Source of the DNA: Gigaspora rosea
Taxonomy: Eukaryota; Glomeromycota; Glomeromycetes; Diversisporales; Gigasporaceae
Direction of reading: 5' to 3'
DNA length: 64,000 nt
Assembly: GCA_003550325.1 (NCBI GenBank)
Contig: QKWP01000245.1
Coordinates: 118,294-182,293 of the forward strand
Numbering within the stretch: the first letter of the stretch is position 1; every line of letters starts with the position of its first letter. The position numbers and the translations under genes were made by a program. Positions 12,901 through 24,189 of this stretch are shown one piece after another. A model generated the notes under the pieces. That model worked only from the letters and a program-made list of their open reading frames with translations. It searched no databases and was not told the origin of the DNA.

Positions 12901-13009
12901 AAGCGACTGGTAACACCAAATACAGAGTAATAATATTATTTCGTTTAATATAAGTGCTATGAAGGTTTTTGTCTAACTGTATAAAAGTTGTGTTCATAAC
13001 ACTATAAAA
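9981..13009. other. Gene-free AT-rich stretch
   Basis: It contains T-rich microsatellite (11156-11217), a short AATGCCAAGAAAA duplication near 10495-10565, and overlapping frames on both strands at 10497-10838. I reject those as genes because neither has a domain or codon pattern. Nothing else can be supported. Confidence 0.45.
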
Positions 13010-14392
13010 TTAATGTTGCAACTGTTGCAACTGCCTAAATACGTCCAAATCAATAAATCTAAGACGTGCAAACGTATTAAACGTTTTAGTGAACTTGGTC
13101 ATCTCAGAGAGTAGTTGTATCGTAACATGTGTACGAGAAAGTTCGTGAGTAACTATAACATGTACTACTATAACAAAATTTCCATCGTCAGGTTCTTCAA
13201 GACTATATACCGTGCCTCCTACATCCTGCTTTAAAGCCATCATATCTGCTTTTAACATATATTTATAGGTATCAGATTTTTTATTTTCTCTTACGGATTT
13301 AAAATTAGCATTTGCACTATTAGAAACTACTTTTCCACATGAATTATGTCTGGCATAGCCATTTATGCATAAATGATGCCCTTCAGGAATTACAAATCCA
13401 CCATTATTAAACTTATCAATTATTGCTCGTTGATAATCACCGACTGAATTTCTCATCATAGGGGTTAATTTAAAGTGGGAGTTATAAGATTTCTCAATTA
13501 AAGCAAAATCGGCAGAAGTATGCTGAAGAAGCGTTACATGCCCAAAGTGATCAAGTTCTTCTTCACGTGGCAATGGTTCATCCCACAGCGCATGATAAAT
13601 AGGTATATTTAATACATTAGGAAGACAACGAGCTGAAATTATGAGATATTTCTGAAAAGTAGTATTATCAATCGCTGAAAAACCCGCTGAACAACTTACG
13701 GCCAATTGTCCATTGACATTTGTGATCAGGCCTTCTCCAGCTAGAAAGTAGCGTTCTAGAAATCTTTTAGTGTGAGGCCTTGAACTTTGTGAATCAGAAG
13801 TAGATCTCAAGGATAATGAATTATTGTTAGATAGATAATTCATAAAGATAAATTGTTCAAACGGTAATGTGGCATTTAAAAAAGCTTCATTATCTTTATC
13901 GTCATTATGATATAAATCTATAACTATACGATTATAAAATGAACTAATACTCATAATAATATTAACTGGATTAGTTCTATTTAATGATTCACTTAAGTTA
14001 TTAAAAGAAGATTCTAATTGGTGTGTAGAATAGTTTGCAGGTATAAATTTTAATAAATGTTCAAAATCTTTTAATTTAGGTGAGGATCTTATTATTGGTT
14101 CTTTAGAAAAGTCTATTGTGTTAATAAACACTAAATTTTTTTTCACATCAATATATGTTCCGCCAAAACTATCGTTAAATTGATATAATAGTGGAGTTAC
14201 TATTCCTGTCGTGTTTGATAAGATCCTCTCAATAGTTAATAGTTTTGGAACATCATCTAATGGTACATTCCAATAATCAGCTAAAGGTTTTAGTGTTTCG
14301 ATCCTTCTTGTTAGCTGAATTGTTAAATAATTTTGCGATATAATAATGAGCGTAAATAATAATAATTTAACTAAATATTGAATATTTATCAT
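13010..14392 (-). CDS. Secreted S1-type serine protease homologue lacking catalytic His and Ser
   Basis: A single uninterrupted 460-codon frame starts at ATG 14392. Residues 1-24 form a hydrophobic signal peptide. Residues 30-100 resemble the pro-region of streptogrisin/alpha-lytic proteases, with the typical FGGTYIDV...NLVFINTID pattern at 76-94. The protease part runs from about residue 218: CSAGFSA at 234-240, the His-loop equivalent IISARC at 251-256, the Asp motif SADFALIE at 293-300, a Cys pair at 342 and 352, and the Ser-loop equivalent QDVGGTVYS at 389-397. In active family members the loops read TAGHC and GDSGG. Here Arg255 replaces His and Val391 replaces Ser, while Asp295 and the cysteines remain. 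So it should be a folded, secreted pseudoprotease, perhaps a binding or decoy protein. No intron is needed. About 350 bp of AT-rich DNA separates it from the next repeat. Confidence 0.85.
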   Translation of the reverse strand: MINIQYLVKLLLFTLIIISQNYLTIQLTRRIETLKPLADYWNVPLDDVPKLLTIERILSNTTGIVTPLLYQFNDSFGGTYIDVKKNLVFINTIDFSKEPIIRSSPKLKDFEHLLKFIPANYSTHQLESSFNNLSESLNRTNPVNIIMSISSFYNRIVIDLYHNDDKDNEAFLNATLPFEQFIFMNYLSNNNSLSLRSTSDSQSSRPHTKRFLERYFLAGEGLITNVNGQLAVSCSAGFSAIDNTTFQKYLIISARCLPNVLNIPIYHALWDEPLPREEELDHFGHVTLLQHTSADFALIEKSYNSHFKLTPMMRNSVGDYQRAIIDKFNNGGFVIPEGHHLCINGYARHNSCGKVVSNSANANFKSVRENKKSDTYKYMLKADMMALKQDVGGTVYSLEEPDDGNFVIVVHVIVTHELSRTHVTIQLLSEMTKFTKTFNTFARLRFIDLDVFRQLQQLQH

Positions 14393-14735
14393 GATGATTA
14401 AATAATAATTGATAATACTGTGTTGTTAAGATAGGTTTATTTAGTATTGGTTTTTTACGAGAGTAAAAATACGTATTTGTAGGTATAAATAAGTTTTTCT
14501 ATCAGAAGGTTACTTACTACTTTTATGAAAACTGTAAAAAATTAGCAGATCACAATTATACAGTGGATATGCAATATCATAAGACCAGTAAGAGACCAAG
14601 ATGGTTGCGCTTGGTTGATCAGGTCAACTATTCTACTAAAAAAAAAATTATTAATCGGTGAGATAACGAACAGGTTCAACACATTTTATGTTATATCGTT
14701 AATCATACGGTCATTTTATTACTATCATACCAAAT
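14393..14735. other. Upstream region of the pseudoprotease gene
   Basis: AT-rich DNA with TATA-like words, but no specific promoter element can be assigned. The short plus-strand frame from 14615 has no features of a gene. Confidence 0.35.
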
Positions 14736-14739
14736 TTGA

Positions 14740-15075
14740 TCATATATGTACGAACAAACATCGAGTTTATATCATTCTAGAGTCAAGATATTTATTTAAT
14801 ATGATCAAATATATATGATAGTCGAATGTTATCATATGAGAGTAAAAAAATCGACGCGATAATATGGAAATAGATCAGTGGATGAATCAAATACCTTAAT
14901 CATATTTGTACGAACAAAACATCGACTTTATATCATTCTAAAGTCTCGATATTTATTTAATATGATCAAATACATATGATAGTGATAGTAACAACAGCCG
15001 AATGATATCATATGAAAGTAAAAAAATCGACTCGATAATATGGAAGTAGATCAGTGGATGAATCAAATATTTTCA
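14740..15075. repeat. Tandem duplication of a 160-176 bp unit
   Basis: The unit beginning near GTACGAACAAA (14749) is repeated from 14909, and its end (GATCAGTGGATGAATCAAAT) recurs 176 bp apart. The second copy has about 17 extra bases near 14980-14998. Divergence is low. Confidence 0.85.
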
Positions 15076-15297
15076 AGGTATTATCACGACCCAAAAACAC
15101 CTCAAAAACATTTAATTTACTTGCTAATCTATACTCGTACTACACCATTATACGATAACTTATCAATATAGTATTATTATCAATCGAACTTATTTATATA
15201 ATGCCTCCATGCAGATACATTTTTACATAAAGCTATATAGAATTTTAAATTAAATTTAAAAATTATACATCTATAATTTTACATAATGAAATAAATT

Positions 15298-15477
15298 TGT
15301 CGTGCCCCAAATGCAAATCGGCCCAGTTGTCAATCTCGCCAAATTAAAAATTAATTTAGTCCGGATATTAGGGTTAGGTTAGGGTTAGATTAGGCCAGTT
15401 TTTTATTTTGGCTGTAAATATTGACATTTGGGCTGTCCCAATTGACAACTGGGCCCGATTTGCATTTGGGGCACAAC
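15298..15477. mobile_element. Inverted-repeat element family H copy 1, telomere-like centre
   Basis: Ends pair through GTGCCCCAAATGCAAATCG and CCAGTTGTCAAT. The exact middle (15367-15395) is TTAGGG-type repeat. A second member is at 44558-44724. Confidence 0.75.
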
Positions 15478-15639
15478 ATATTGATTTAAATATCCAAATA
15501 AGTAAAATGTTTAGGATAAATAATTGAAGTTAGGATTAGAGTTAAGGCAAATCTGATAAAAAAAATTAATCTACCATGTCGGTTTCTGATATGTAAATCT
15601 AATAAAACATGTGCATATTGGTTTTGGGAGGTTTGACGG

Positions 15640-15925
15640 TACCCTAATGGTAAAGATCCGCGGACTTAATTAAGGCCCGAAGGATCTTCATATAGCCGAA
15701 AATATGCCGATTATTTTCCCATTAAGGAGGGAGAGTGTATAAGTTTAACCGATTTAACTTTAATCGTTACTGGAAGATTAGTTTCTTATTTACTCGAATA
15801 AAGGTCTCTTCAGCACTACACTAGTTTATTTCCTTTATATTTCCTTAAGTAAAATCGAAGGGAACTTCTCTATCTTCTTTATTGAAGTCAAATTCATTCG
15901 TTTAGATGTATTTGAATATAATCTT
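15640..15925 (+). mobile_element. Possible LTR-retrotransposon 3' end (tentative)
   Basis: A less AT-rich segment with a purine tract AAGGAGGGAGAG (15724-15735) is followed by TGTATAAG and, 60 bp on, an AATAAAG signal. That order is what a polypurine tract, LTR start and polyadenylation signal would give. No second LTR or coding domain was found, so this is a weak call. Confidence 0.25.
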
Positions 15926-15961
15926 GTTGCCTAGCACATAAACGTGCTATCCACACGCTAT

Positions 15962-16610
15962 GTTGGGGTGAGCGGTCAACTATGTAAATCAAAACTATGT
16001 GCAGTATCATATATAAATTAATTAGTGAAGATTTTTTTGAAATTCGTGATCAGTATAGTGATCAAAATAGTTATCAGGATTATTTATCACTTTTTATATA
16101 TATTTTAATAGTAAAGAATGACTTGAATAGTTTTAGATGTCTAGAGCGAATCGCTTTACTTTTTTCAATTATTTTAGCATAAATCTATTCTTAAATACGT
16201 TTATAACAAAGTTACGTTAAAAAATTTTAAATCCTGTATTGAATTTTTTATCTGCAACGAAAACATCTCTTTTTTGAATAGTTCACAATACGAAACAGAA
16301 TTTTTGTAAAGTGTCAACTTAAAATCTAAATATTAATGTCAAAAAATTTTCAACGTAACATTGTTATAAACATTTTTAAGAATAGTATTATGCTAAAATA
16401 ATTGAAAAAAAGTAAATCGATTCGCTCTAGACATCCAAAAACATCCAAGTCATTCTTTACTATTAAAATATATATTAAAGTAATAAATAATCCCGATCAC
16501 TATTTTGATCACTCTCCTGATCAATAAATTCAAAAAAAAAATCTTCAATAATTAATTTTTATATGATACTGCACATAGTTTTATTTACATAGTTGACCGC
16601 TCACCCCAAC
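15962..16610. mobile_element. 650 bp foldback element with roughly 290 bp arms
   Basis: Left end GTTGGGGTGAGCGGTCAACT and its inverted copy at the right continue as diverged inverted arms nearly to the centre (about 16290), including CTAGAGCGAATCG / CGATTCGCTCTAG. A 9 bp direct repeat ACGTGCTAT lies just outside (15942-15950 and 16614-16622) and would suit a Mutator-type target duplication, but CGTGCTAT also occurs at about 16655. The small frames inside arise from the arms. Confidence 0.75.
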
Positions 16611-17029
16611 GCTACGTGCTATTAACAATGATGCTACTAAGCCTAACACGTTGACGTGCTATCTAAAACTTTCATAATTCTTATTCCTTAACAAGCATAC
16701 ATGCTAAATTTTACAAAAAGGGTGATTATATGTTAATCATCAAGTTTACACAACATTATACAAAAATGGAATTGTGGATCTCATGTCACAAATTCGAATT
16801 TGTGCCGATAATAATAATAATGATTGTGACAACAATAGTTACCTATACTATAAAGTTACTTTCTTTTGTATCTTTATTTTTATACGACTTTAAAGAAAGC
16901 ATACAATTATAGCTGATTTATTAATTCTACAACAAAATTTTCACGAATTTGGCCTAATAATTACGCAACAAACATGAAACTATATTATACAGCTATACTT
17001 TAAAGCTACAGTATTTTCTAAAAAAAAAA

Positions 17030-17185
17030 ATGCATTGGGCTTCTTAATCAGCGAATTTCATGATGTTTTTAGCCGTGGGATTGTATCTCCCGGATCACGT
17101 ATAGTTTTACTGAAGAGAAAATCGAAAGCAAAATCTTGAACATGATTGGAAGGCATTATCTTAAAGCTAATTGGATTAGGCACTG
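17030..17185. other. GC-richer island, coding-like on both strands
   Basis: Composition shifts from the surroundings. The plus strand reads an uninterrupted stretch containing SEFHDVFSRGIVSPGSRIVL. The minus strand reads PSNHVQDFAFDFLFSKTIRD. Neither is recognised. It may be an exon relic of a gene captured by a transposon. Confidence 0.3.
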
Positions 17186-17370
17186 ACACAATCCATTCCT
17201 ATGACATTATTCACTGACTTCTATGTGACGCAAAATTTCTAATTTTGGCGACAGAAACGGAACAAAAGAAAGCGTATACTGGGTTAATATGTCATGATGA
17301 TTAGATTTTTGAATATATATTGATTAGTTGAATTAGATTTGTATAAGACAAAAACATAAGATTAATAAAT

Positions 17371-17700
17371 AATAATGAATTTATTAGCTAAGATTAAGAA
17401 AAATTACATTCAATTAAAGATTTAGATGATTATTTCATTTCCGTAAATTTTTTGTCGGAATTCTTGCGCCCAGATTATGATTAATATTTCAGCGATTCTT
17501 GTAGTTCGTAGTATTATGTCGATCTACCGCCAAATAAATTAATGCTTAAGACTAATATATCGATGAGCAAGGAATGTCGTTTAATCACAATAGTACCAAA
17601 TCAACCTTAATCACAAACAGTATTGTGTGCTGATTTGTAACAAAATTTTTTTACGTGATCAACCAAATAATGAGTTCATGACATCAAGTATCATACTGAA
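17371..17700. repeat. Dispersed duplication, copy 1 (SINE-free)
   Basis: Shares with 19455-19481 plus 20068-20510 the order: TTATTAGC block, AAGAAAAATTACATTC, CTTGTAGTTCGTAGT, GTCGATCTACC, GACTAATAT and TGATGAGCAA. No gene inside. It serves as the empty-site paralogue for the SINE insertion. Confidence 0.8.
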
Positions 17701-17935
17701 ATTTTTTTACGGTAAAATTTTTTACAGTAAATTGTGATAGAAACCACAACTTTTAATTCCAATACAAACTATCTCAAGATATACTGCGTGTTATCGCAAT
17801 AGCTAACAAGTTTTGTAACAAAATTTTTACGGCAAATAACTCATACACAATAGCAAGTTTATTTGTTTCATTTTGGCTTCTGCTATCGAGCAACCTACGT
17901 AGCAATTTCGCAAATTTCACAACTTTTATTTTTTA

Positions 17936-18055
17936 TAATTTTTTTTAATTTTTTTATTTTTTTTTATTTTTATTTTTTTTATTTTTATTAATTTTTTAAT
18001 TAATTAATTATTTATTTAATTTATTTATTTATTTTTTTGTATTTGTTTCATTATG
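17936..18055. repeat. T/A low-complexity tract
   Basis: Runs of T with A interruptions and (TTAA)n words. No other signal. Confidence 0.7.
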
Positions 18056-19150
18056 CATTTAACAACTAGGTTGTCGCCCTGACAGGCCAACCTGAACAGT
18101 GACTGTCGTCCTGAAAGGTTATTAGTACTCTTGGCTTTATAATTAACAATGCCGATCACATATATCATACTTTCACCAAAATTACCTCATTCGAGACAAA
18201 AGCTGCCTCAATTCTTACGTATCAAGACAGTAGTAGTTGTAAACCATGATAGAGGTCATGACTGTTAATTCATTACAATAGCAAGTAAGTCTTGTAAAAT
18301 TTTAACAAAAGAAATCATTACTGTTAATTCTAATGCAAACTAATAACCACTTACTGTGTTATTGCAATTAGGGCCGTGTTGAATAAATTACATGTAATTT
18401 TAGCAACATTTGATTTTAATGTATGATCCGAATTTTTACCGAAAATTTGATCTCAGAAACTGAATGTCATATGTTCAAAATTACAATTACATTAATTTTA
18501 TCTTACGCAAAATTATACAAGTTACGTAAAATTACGGTAATTTTGCATCCTTTAATCTAACTCATAGTTAGATAATCTAGTAAAGTTATTGCTGGTTATA
18601 TGGTAAAATTATAAGAATTAAAAAAAAAATAACAAACACAAAGAAACTTTAAATAAGGGTCTAAACATTCATCTAAGAATGACCGAACTTTATTATTTTT
18701 GATGGATAAGCTTGAATAAAATAATTCTTTAGCAAACTTGGAGAAAAAATTTTAATTTACACGAATACATCTACTGTAATAAATAGTAACAATTAAAAAA
18801 TAAAAAACTTCAATAATTTCCTATAGAACTACCTAACTGAATTCTATCCTAATATTTTGTTGTTTTATCTTATTCGTTTTAATGAATATTGTCGTAATCG
18901 CATAAGTTACTGTGTAAAATTTTTTTTTATTTCTTGGTATTGAGATTATTGTTCACATTAGCAGCTACGAAAATAAAATAAATATGTGATCGTTTCATGT
19001 AAGTACGGGAGATACATACCCGACTAGTGCTTGGATCCGGATACTAAACCGGTTATTCGGATAGAAATCTTATTTTATTTTCTCTAACGCTAATCTGAAA
19101 TTATATCCGTATATGGCTTATAATCCGATTGTCCGGAATTAATTCTAAAT

Positions 19151-19152
<2 letters not shown>
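18056..19152. other. Gene-free AT-rich stretch
   Basis: The start (18060-18125) has a GC-richer patch with two similar phrases (GTTGTCGCCCTGACAGG and CTGTCGTCCTGAAAGG), perhaps the tail of an old element. The rest is AT-rich. Near 19030-19140 the word TCCGGAT/ATCCGGA repeats in a palindromic cluster. Confidence 0.4.

Positions 19153-19190
<38 letters not shown>
19153..19190. repeat. Homopolymer of 38 T
   Basis: Uninterrupted T run. It could be the poly(A) tail of a minus-strand retroelement, but no element is recognisable in 19191-19330. Confidence 0.9.
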
Positions 19191-19193
<3 letters not shown>

Positions 19194-19373
19194 GCCTTTA
19201 AACAACTCTCTTAAAATCGTGAAACGTGAATTTGCAAAATTTACTTTGTTGTTAATATTTACAAATTATTTTGGGCGAAAAATAGCTAAAGAAAGTCAAT
19301 CAAATGATTTACGAATTTGAAAGCGTTTTGTAAAATGGTCTCAAGTTCAAGAAAAAATGCAAGAATAATTCAG

Positions 19374-19428
19374 GTGCAAGTACAAGAACAATTGCAAGTG
19401 CAAGAACAAGAGCAATTACTCCGCAATA
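19374..19428. repeat. GTGCAA/GAACAA hexamer repeat
   Basis: Tandem hexamers of the type GTGCAAGTACAAGAACAATT. It ends shortly before the left flank of the SINE. Confidence 0.7.
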
Positions 19429-19470
19429 GATAAAAAGAAAAATAAAAAAAAATAGTGAATATATTAGCAA

Positions 19471-19481
19471 ATATTAAGAAA
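19471..19481 (+). repeat. Left target-site duplication of the SINE
   Basis: ATATTAAGAAA, identical to 20068-20078 on the other side of the element. Confidence 0.85.
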
Positions 19482-20067
19482 GATCCTCGGGTCGATAGCG
19501 CAGTGGTTAGCGCTCCAGGGTCACAAACAGAAGGTTGCGAGTTCAAGTCCAACGGGCGGCGAAAACTCTGCCAGGACCGGTTGGAAAAAGATCTTCGAGA
19601 GGACTTCCATTTTCGTTCTAAAGAATGGATTCATACAGAAGAATGCAGTCACCGGCATAGCCACGGGGCCGGGAACGACCAGAAAAGGCGAAATCCGTCA
19701 ACAAATGACGTTAACATTGAGAGAGCCCGATCCAAGAAAAAATACAAGGGGTTTTCCGACGACACTGGACCAACCGAAGATGGAAAGTGGTTCCCGGGGC
19801 AGATGAAAAAGGGCCGACCATACAAGCGATCCGGCGGAATAGTTCCTTAAAGCTGCCTATGACCTGTTAGGGTACGGGGCACCGGACGTGGTGGGCCTGC
19901 TGGATTCAGTCGGGATAAGCGGACAATTGCAGGGAGGGATAGTTTAGTTAGAAATAACCCCTGATGTATAACTAATGTATGACCTAGATTTAATGATTAA
20001 TAAAGAGCGTCACTTGACGTCCCCAGATAATCGCTATCTTGGGGTTTAATAAAGAAAAAAAAAATAT
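19482..20067 (+). mobile_element. tRNA-derived SINE, 586 bp, with A-rich tail
   Basis: The 5' end contains a Pol III A-box-like TAGCGCAGTGGTTAGCGC (19495-19512) and a B-box-like GAGTTCAAGTCC (19539-19550) at tRNA-like spacing, so the head is a degenerate tRNA. The body is strikingly GC-rich against its surroundings. The 3' end is TTTAATAAAG followed by an A run. It is flanked by 11 bp direct repeats (19471-19481, 20068-20078). The related sequence at about 17371-17420 lacks the insert, which confirms the boundaries. Being non-autonomous it would need a LINE reverse transcriptase; decayed LINEs occur elsewhere in this window. A 131-codon frame (19455-19850) crosses the boundary of the element and is best seen as chance. 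Confidence 0.88.
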
Positions 20068-20510
20068 ATATTAAGAAAAATTACATTCCACTAAAGAATT
20101 AAATGATTTATTTCTAGATTTTTTCATTATTCGTACTATAAATTTTGGATAGAATTTTTGCAGCCCAGATTAGCTGATAATCACCAATTTTCTCAAAAAT
20201 CTTGTAGTTCGTAGTTGTATGTCGATCTACCAACCTATAAAATCATGGTAAATCATGGTTATATCCCATCAGCGTGCTAAAATCAATATAGCAATATAAT
20301 CAAGTTATAGCGCTTTAACGCTTTTTGATTGGTTATACAACACCTGTGATCAAAATGTTAAGACTAATATATTGATGAGCAAAAGAATGTCATCACAATT
20401 CAAATTCATTAACAATTGTTTCACCTCGGTAGTACCAAATACAATATTGTGTCAATTCGTAATAAAAGTTTTTACAAGTAAATCATGAATCAACCAAATA
20501 TTGAGAGGTT
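20068..20510. repeat. Dispersed duplication, copy 2 (right part)
   Basis: Continues the paralogy with 17371-17700 after the SINE. An extra block around 20250-20340 is absent from copy 1 and may be a further insertion. Confidence 0.75.
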
Positions 20511-20844
20511 ACAGCAGATCAGTATGGTATGAATGAGCAGAATTGTATAGTGGGCATTTTAAACCCCATTTGGTTATCTTAATACCGAAATTATAGCTAA
20601 TATATATAGATTTTAAAAATTCGGGTGTACTATTCCGCGTCATTTCTGAAATTATGTCGATTCTGAATTGACATGTGATTGTGAAATGACATGTCATTTT
20701 AGAATCGGTATCCATTTGCCAATTAATAAAAAAAAAAAAAAAAAAAATTTTAGAAATAAAAATAATAATAAAAAACAAATAAAAATGAATTACTAGCTAA
20801 ATTTTCATACATTAAAATGAATACATTCAAATACTAATATATAT

Positions 20845-21005
20845 TTTAACAGGAATCTGGTCGGATGTCTTGTCTAGCCCGAAGATAATAAGATAGTGCT
20901 CATACCCGGATAGTTCTTTATCCGAAAGGTTGTAACCTTTAATAAAATCTAATAGCCGGTGACGGCCTCCTAAATCAGCAGGTCTGTCGATGAATCAAGA
21001 GGTCA
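20845..21005. other. GC-richer segment of unknown nature
   Basis: Contains GCCGGTGACGGCCTCC and AGGTCACCAGCAAAGGG with some self-complementarity. It looks like part of a dispersed repeat or retroelement end. No frame or tRNA boxes can be supported. Confidence 0.3.
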
Positions 21006-21159
21006 CCAGCAAAGGGTTATAGTATTTGTCATAAGCTTATACTAAAAAAAATAAGTAATTTGTAGCAATCAAGTATTATTCCAAAAAAGATAATATTTTA
21101 ATAATACTTTTAATATTTTTGCACAGATTTCTATATTTATTATTTACCGATTTAAAAAA

Positions 21160-22672
21160 AATTTATTATATTTGGATCGATAGTAATCTTTATGTATATT
21201 GTACATACTGATTGCAATGAGTACATATGCTAAGACACAGTGGTGGCAGCTATTTGAAAATATTTTGTATCAGCATACATGTTATGTCAAATAGTATTTA
21301 CTTTAAACTATATTATTAGTTAGTTAGCGATGACTATGTAAAAATAAAAAACTTATTTTTTATCAAAAAAAGCAAAAAATTATACACATTATTACTGACA
21401 TATAGGAGTTACATTTGTCTAAACCATTATAGTGACAGTTGCCTTAAAATCTCTTTTTTTTAAAGAAAGAAAAAAATATATACAATATTAGTGGCATTTA
21501 TCCTTAACCATAATAGTGTGGTTTTTTGAAAAATTTTTTTAATTAAAAATAAATAGTATAATTAAGAATGGGAAATAGTAGAATAATAGACTATATAAAA
21601 ATACTATGAATTTTTTTTCTAATTTGTAATGGTAGATTTTACCAAAAAAGAGGATTCATAGTGAACATTTTGTTGATTATCGATCATGAATCTAACTGGG
21701 GAATATTCTAATAAAAAAATAAATAAAAAATCTTAACCAAATTATTACTATTATATGAAAATACCGCATATTTTGAATATAGTAAAATATTCAGTTTGTT
21801 CTGTACTATATAATAAAAATTTATTATATTTGGTTCTACAGCGATCTTTATGTACATCGTACATACCTATTGCAATGGGTAAGACACAGTGGTGTAGCTA
21901 TCTGAAAATATTTTGTATCAGTATATATGTTATGTCAAATAGCATTTATTCTAAGCCATATTATTAGTTAGTTAGCAATAATTATGTAAAAATAAAAAAA
22001 CTTTTTTTTATTTATCAAAAAAAGAAAAAAAGTATATACGTTACGTATTGGAGTTACATTTGATTATAGTGGCAGTTGCCTTAAAATGCCTTATTTTTAA
22101 ATTAAAAAAGGGGAAAGTATATACAATATTAGCGGATTTATCCTTAACCATAATAGTGCGGTTATTCAAAAATCTTATTTTTTTTTAATTTAATTATAAT
22201 AAAAAAAAAGTGGCATTTATTTTGAAAATTCAAAAAAAAATAGTATAAGCCAAAATAATGTGGCTTTTACTAAAAAAATAGCCAAAATAAGTAGCTGCTT
22301 ATTCGAAAAGAAAAACTATACATTTAATTCAAATTCATAACAGATAAGTGGTGGGTGGGGTACTCTAGAGTAATTTAGACATAATAAAGAGTATCAAATT
22401 TGATAAAGAGTATAATTAAGAATGGAAAATAGTAGAGTAATAGAGTATATAAAAACACTACAAATTTTTTTTCTAATTTATAATAGTGTATCTTACCAAA
22501 AAAGAGTATTTGTAGCAAATATTTTGTTGATTATGATCATGAACCTAACCGAGGAATATTCTAATATCAAAATAAATAAAAAATCGTATCCAAATTTGTA
22601 TTATTTATAACACTGTTATATGAAAACACCGCATATATCAAATATAGTAAAACATTTGGTTTGTTCTGTACT
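21160..22672. repeat. Tandem duplication, 650-860 bp units
   Basis: Unit 1 runs from about 21160 to 21815 and unit 2 to about 22672. Shared landmarks include GTTATGTCAAATAG (21281 / 21929), AGTTAGTTAGC (about 21318 / 21966) and TTGTTCTGTACTATAT (21797 / 22660). The spacing grows from 648 to 863 because unit 2 has an extra roughly 200 bp around 22200-22340. No gene. Confidence 0.85.
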
Positions 22673-22679
22673 ATATGTT

Positions 22680-23960
22680 AAAAAAGATGCTTAATTTTGA
22701 ATTTTTGATCAAAATTTTTAAAATTAAGCATCTTTTCTTAAAATTTGAAATTAAAAAGTAAATATATGCCAATATAGTATATTTTTATATATAGAACAAG
22801 TATACTTCAAGGATTATAATATAATTAATTAGTAAAATTTTGGGAAACATATTATTTTTTATAATTTAATTAATAAAATTATGAAAAATATTATGTTTAT
22901 TAAAAACTTTACTAATTAATTATATCTTATTTCTCTAAGTAGATTTGTTCTACATATAAAAATATATTATATTGGTATATGTTTACTTTGTATTTTTTAA
23001 TTTTAAGAAAAAGATATTTAATTTTGAATTTTTGATCAAAAATTCCAAAATTAAGTATCTTTTTCTTAAAATTTACAAATACAAAGTGAACATATAGGGG
23101 TAAGTCAATAGAAATCAAGCAAATTTTTATAATAAATTTTTTTTAAAACTTTGAACAGAAATAATTTAACAAAAATAATTTAATTTTTAATAAAATTTTT
23201 TTAAATCAATTTTATAACTTATAGAATTAATTTAAAAAAAATTTTATCAAATTTGATCAAGTTTTTTATTAAGTTATTTTGATTTAAACTTTTAAAAAAA
23301 GTTACTAAAAAAAATTTGCTTAATTACTATTAATTTACCCATATGCTAATATGATATATTTTATTGTAAAACAAGTTTACTTAGAGGATTAAATATAATT
23401 AATTAGTAAAAATTTGAGAATTATAATATTTTTTATATTTTTATTTATAAATTTATGAAAAATGATATGATTTTCAAAATTTTACTAATTAATTATTAAA
23501 AAAAATTTGCTTAATTTCTATTAATTTACCCATATGCTAATATGATATATTTATTGTAAAACAAGTTTACTTAGAGGATTAAATATAATTAATTAGTAAA
23601 ATTTTGAGAATCATAATATTTTTTATATTTTTATTTATAAAATTATGAAAAATGATATGATTTTCAAAATTTTACTAATTAATTATGTCTTTATGCTCTA
23701 AATAGATTTGTTTTATACATAAAAATCTATCATATTGGTATATGTTTACTTTGTATTTGCAAATTTTAAAAAAAAGATGCTTAATTTTAAAATTAAGCAT
23801 CTTTTTCTTAAAATTTATAATTCTAAAATAAAAGTATATTAATATGATATATTTTTATGTATAAAGCAAGTTTACTTAGAGTATGAAGATAGTATTAATT
23901 AGTAAACAGTTAAAAATTATAATATTTTTCATAATTTTATTAATAAAATTATAAAAAATA
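22680..23960. repeat. Cluster of alternating palindromes, family R
   Basis: Two palindrome types alternate: one centred on AAGATGCTTAATTTTGA and its complement (22682-22740, 23008-23065, 23773-23812), the other on ATTAGTAAAATTTTGAGAAT and its complement (22820-22925, 23395-23500, 23580-23690, 23890-23960). The same two types form the nearly identical array at 52938-53727. A family D relative (23094-23345) is embedded. Confidence 0.75.
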
Positions 23961-24189
23961 TTATTATTTGGGTCTTTGTATTGAAATGCTCTTATGGAAC
24001 TATATAGATTTTATGAATAAAAATGAAAATGTCTAGCTATCTAGTAATCCAATTCAAATAAACTTTTTTATTTTGTAGAGCTTAGTAAGTTTTATAAAAT
24101 AAAAAAATTATTTGAATTGGATTATTGGATAGCTAAAAATTTTAATTTTCCAATGTTCTATAGGAATTGATTGGTTACAAATAGCTAAC

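Noticed and set aside
15997..16182. 61-codon frame starting MCSIIYKLISEDFF
   Set aside because: Lies wholly in one arm of the 650 bp foldback; the other arm does not keep a frame.
19455..19850. 131-codon open frame overlapping the SINE
   Set aside because: It begins outside the element, runs across the target duplication and tRNA-like head, and shows no domain. The GC-rich DNA simply lacks stops.
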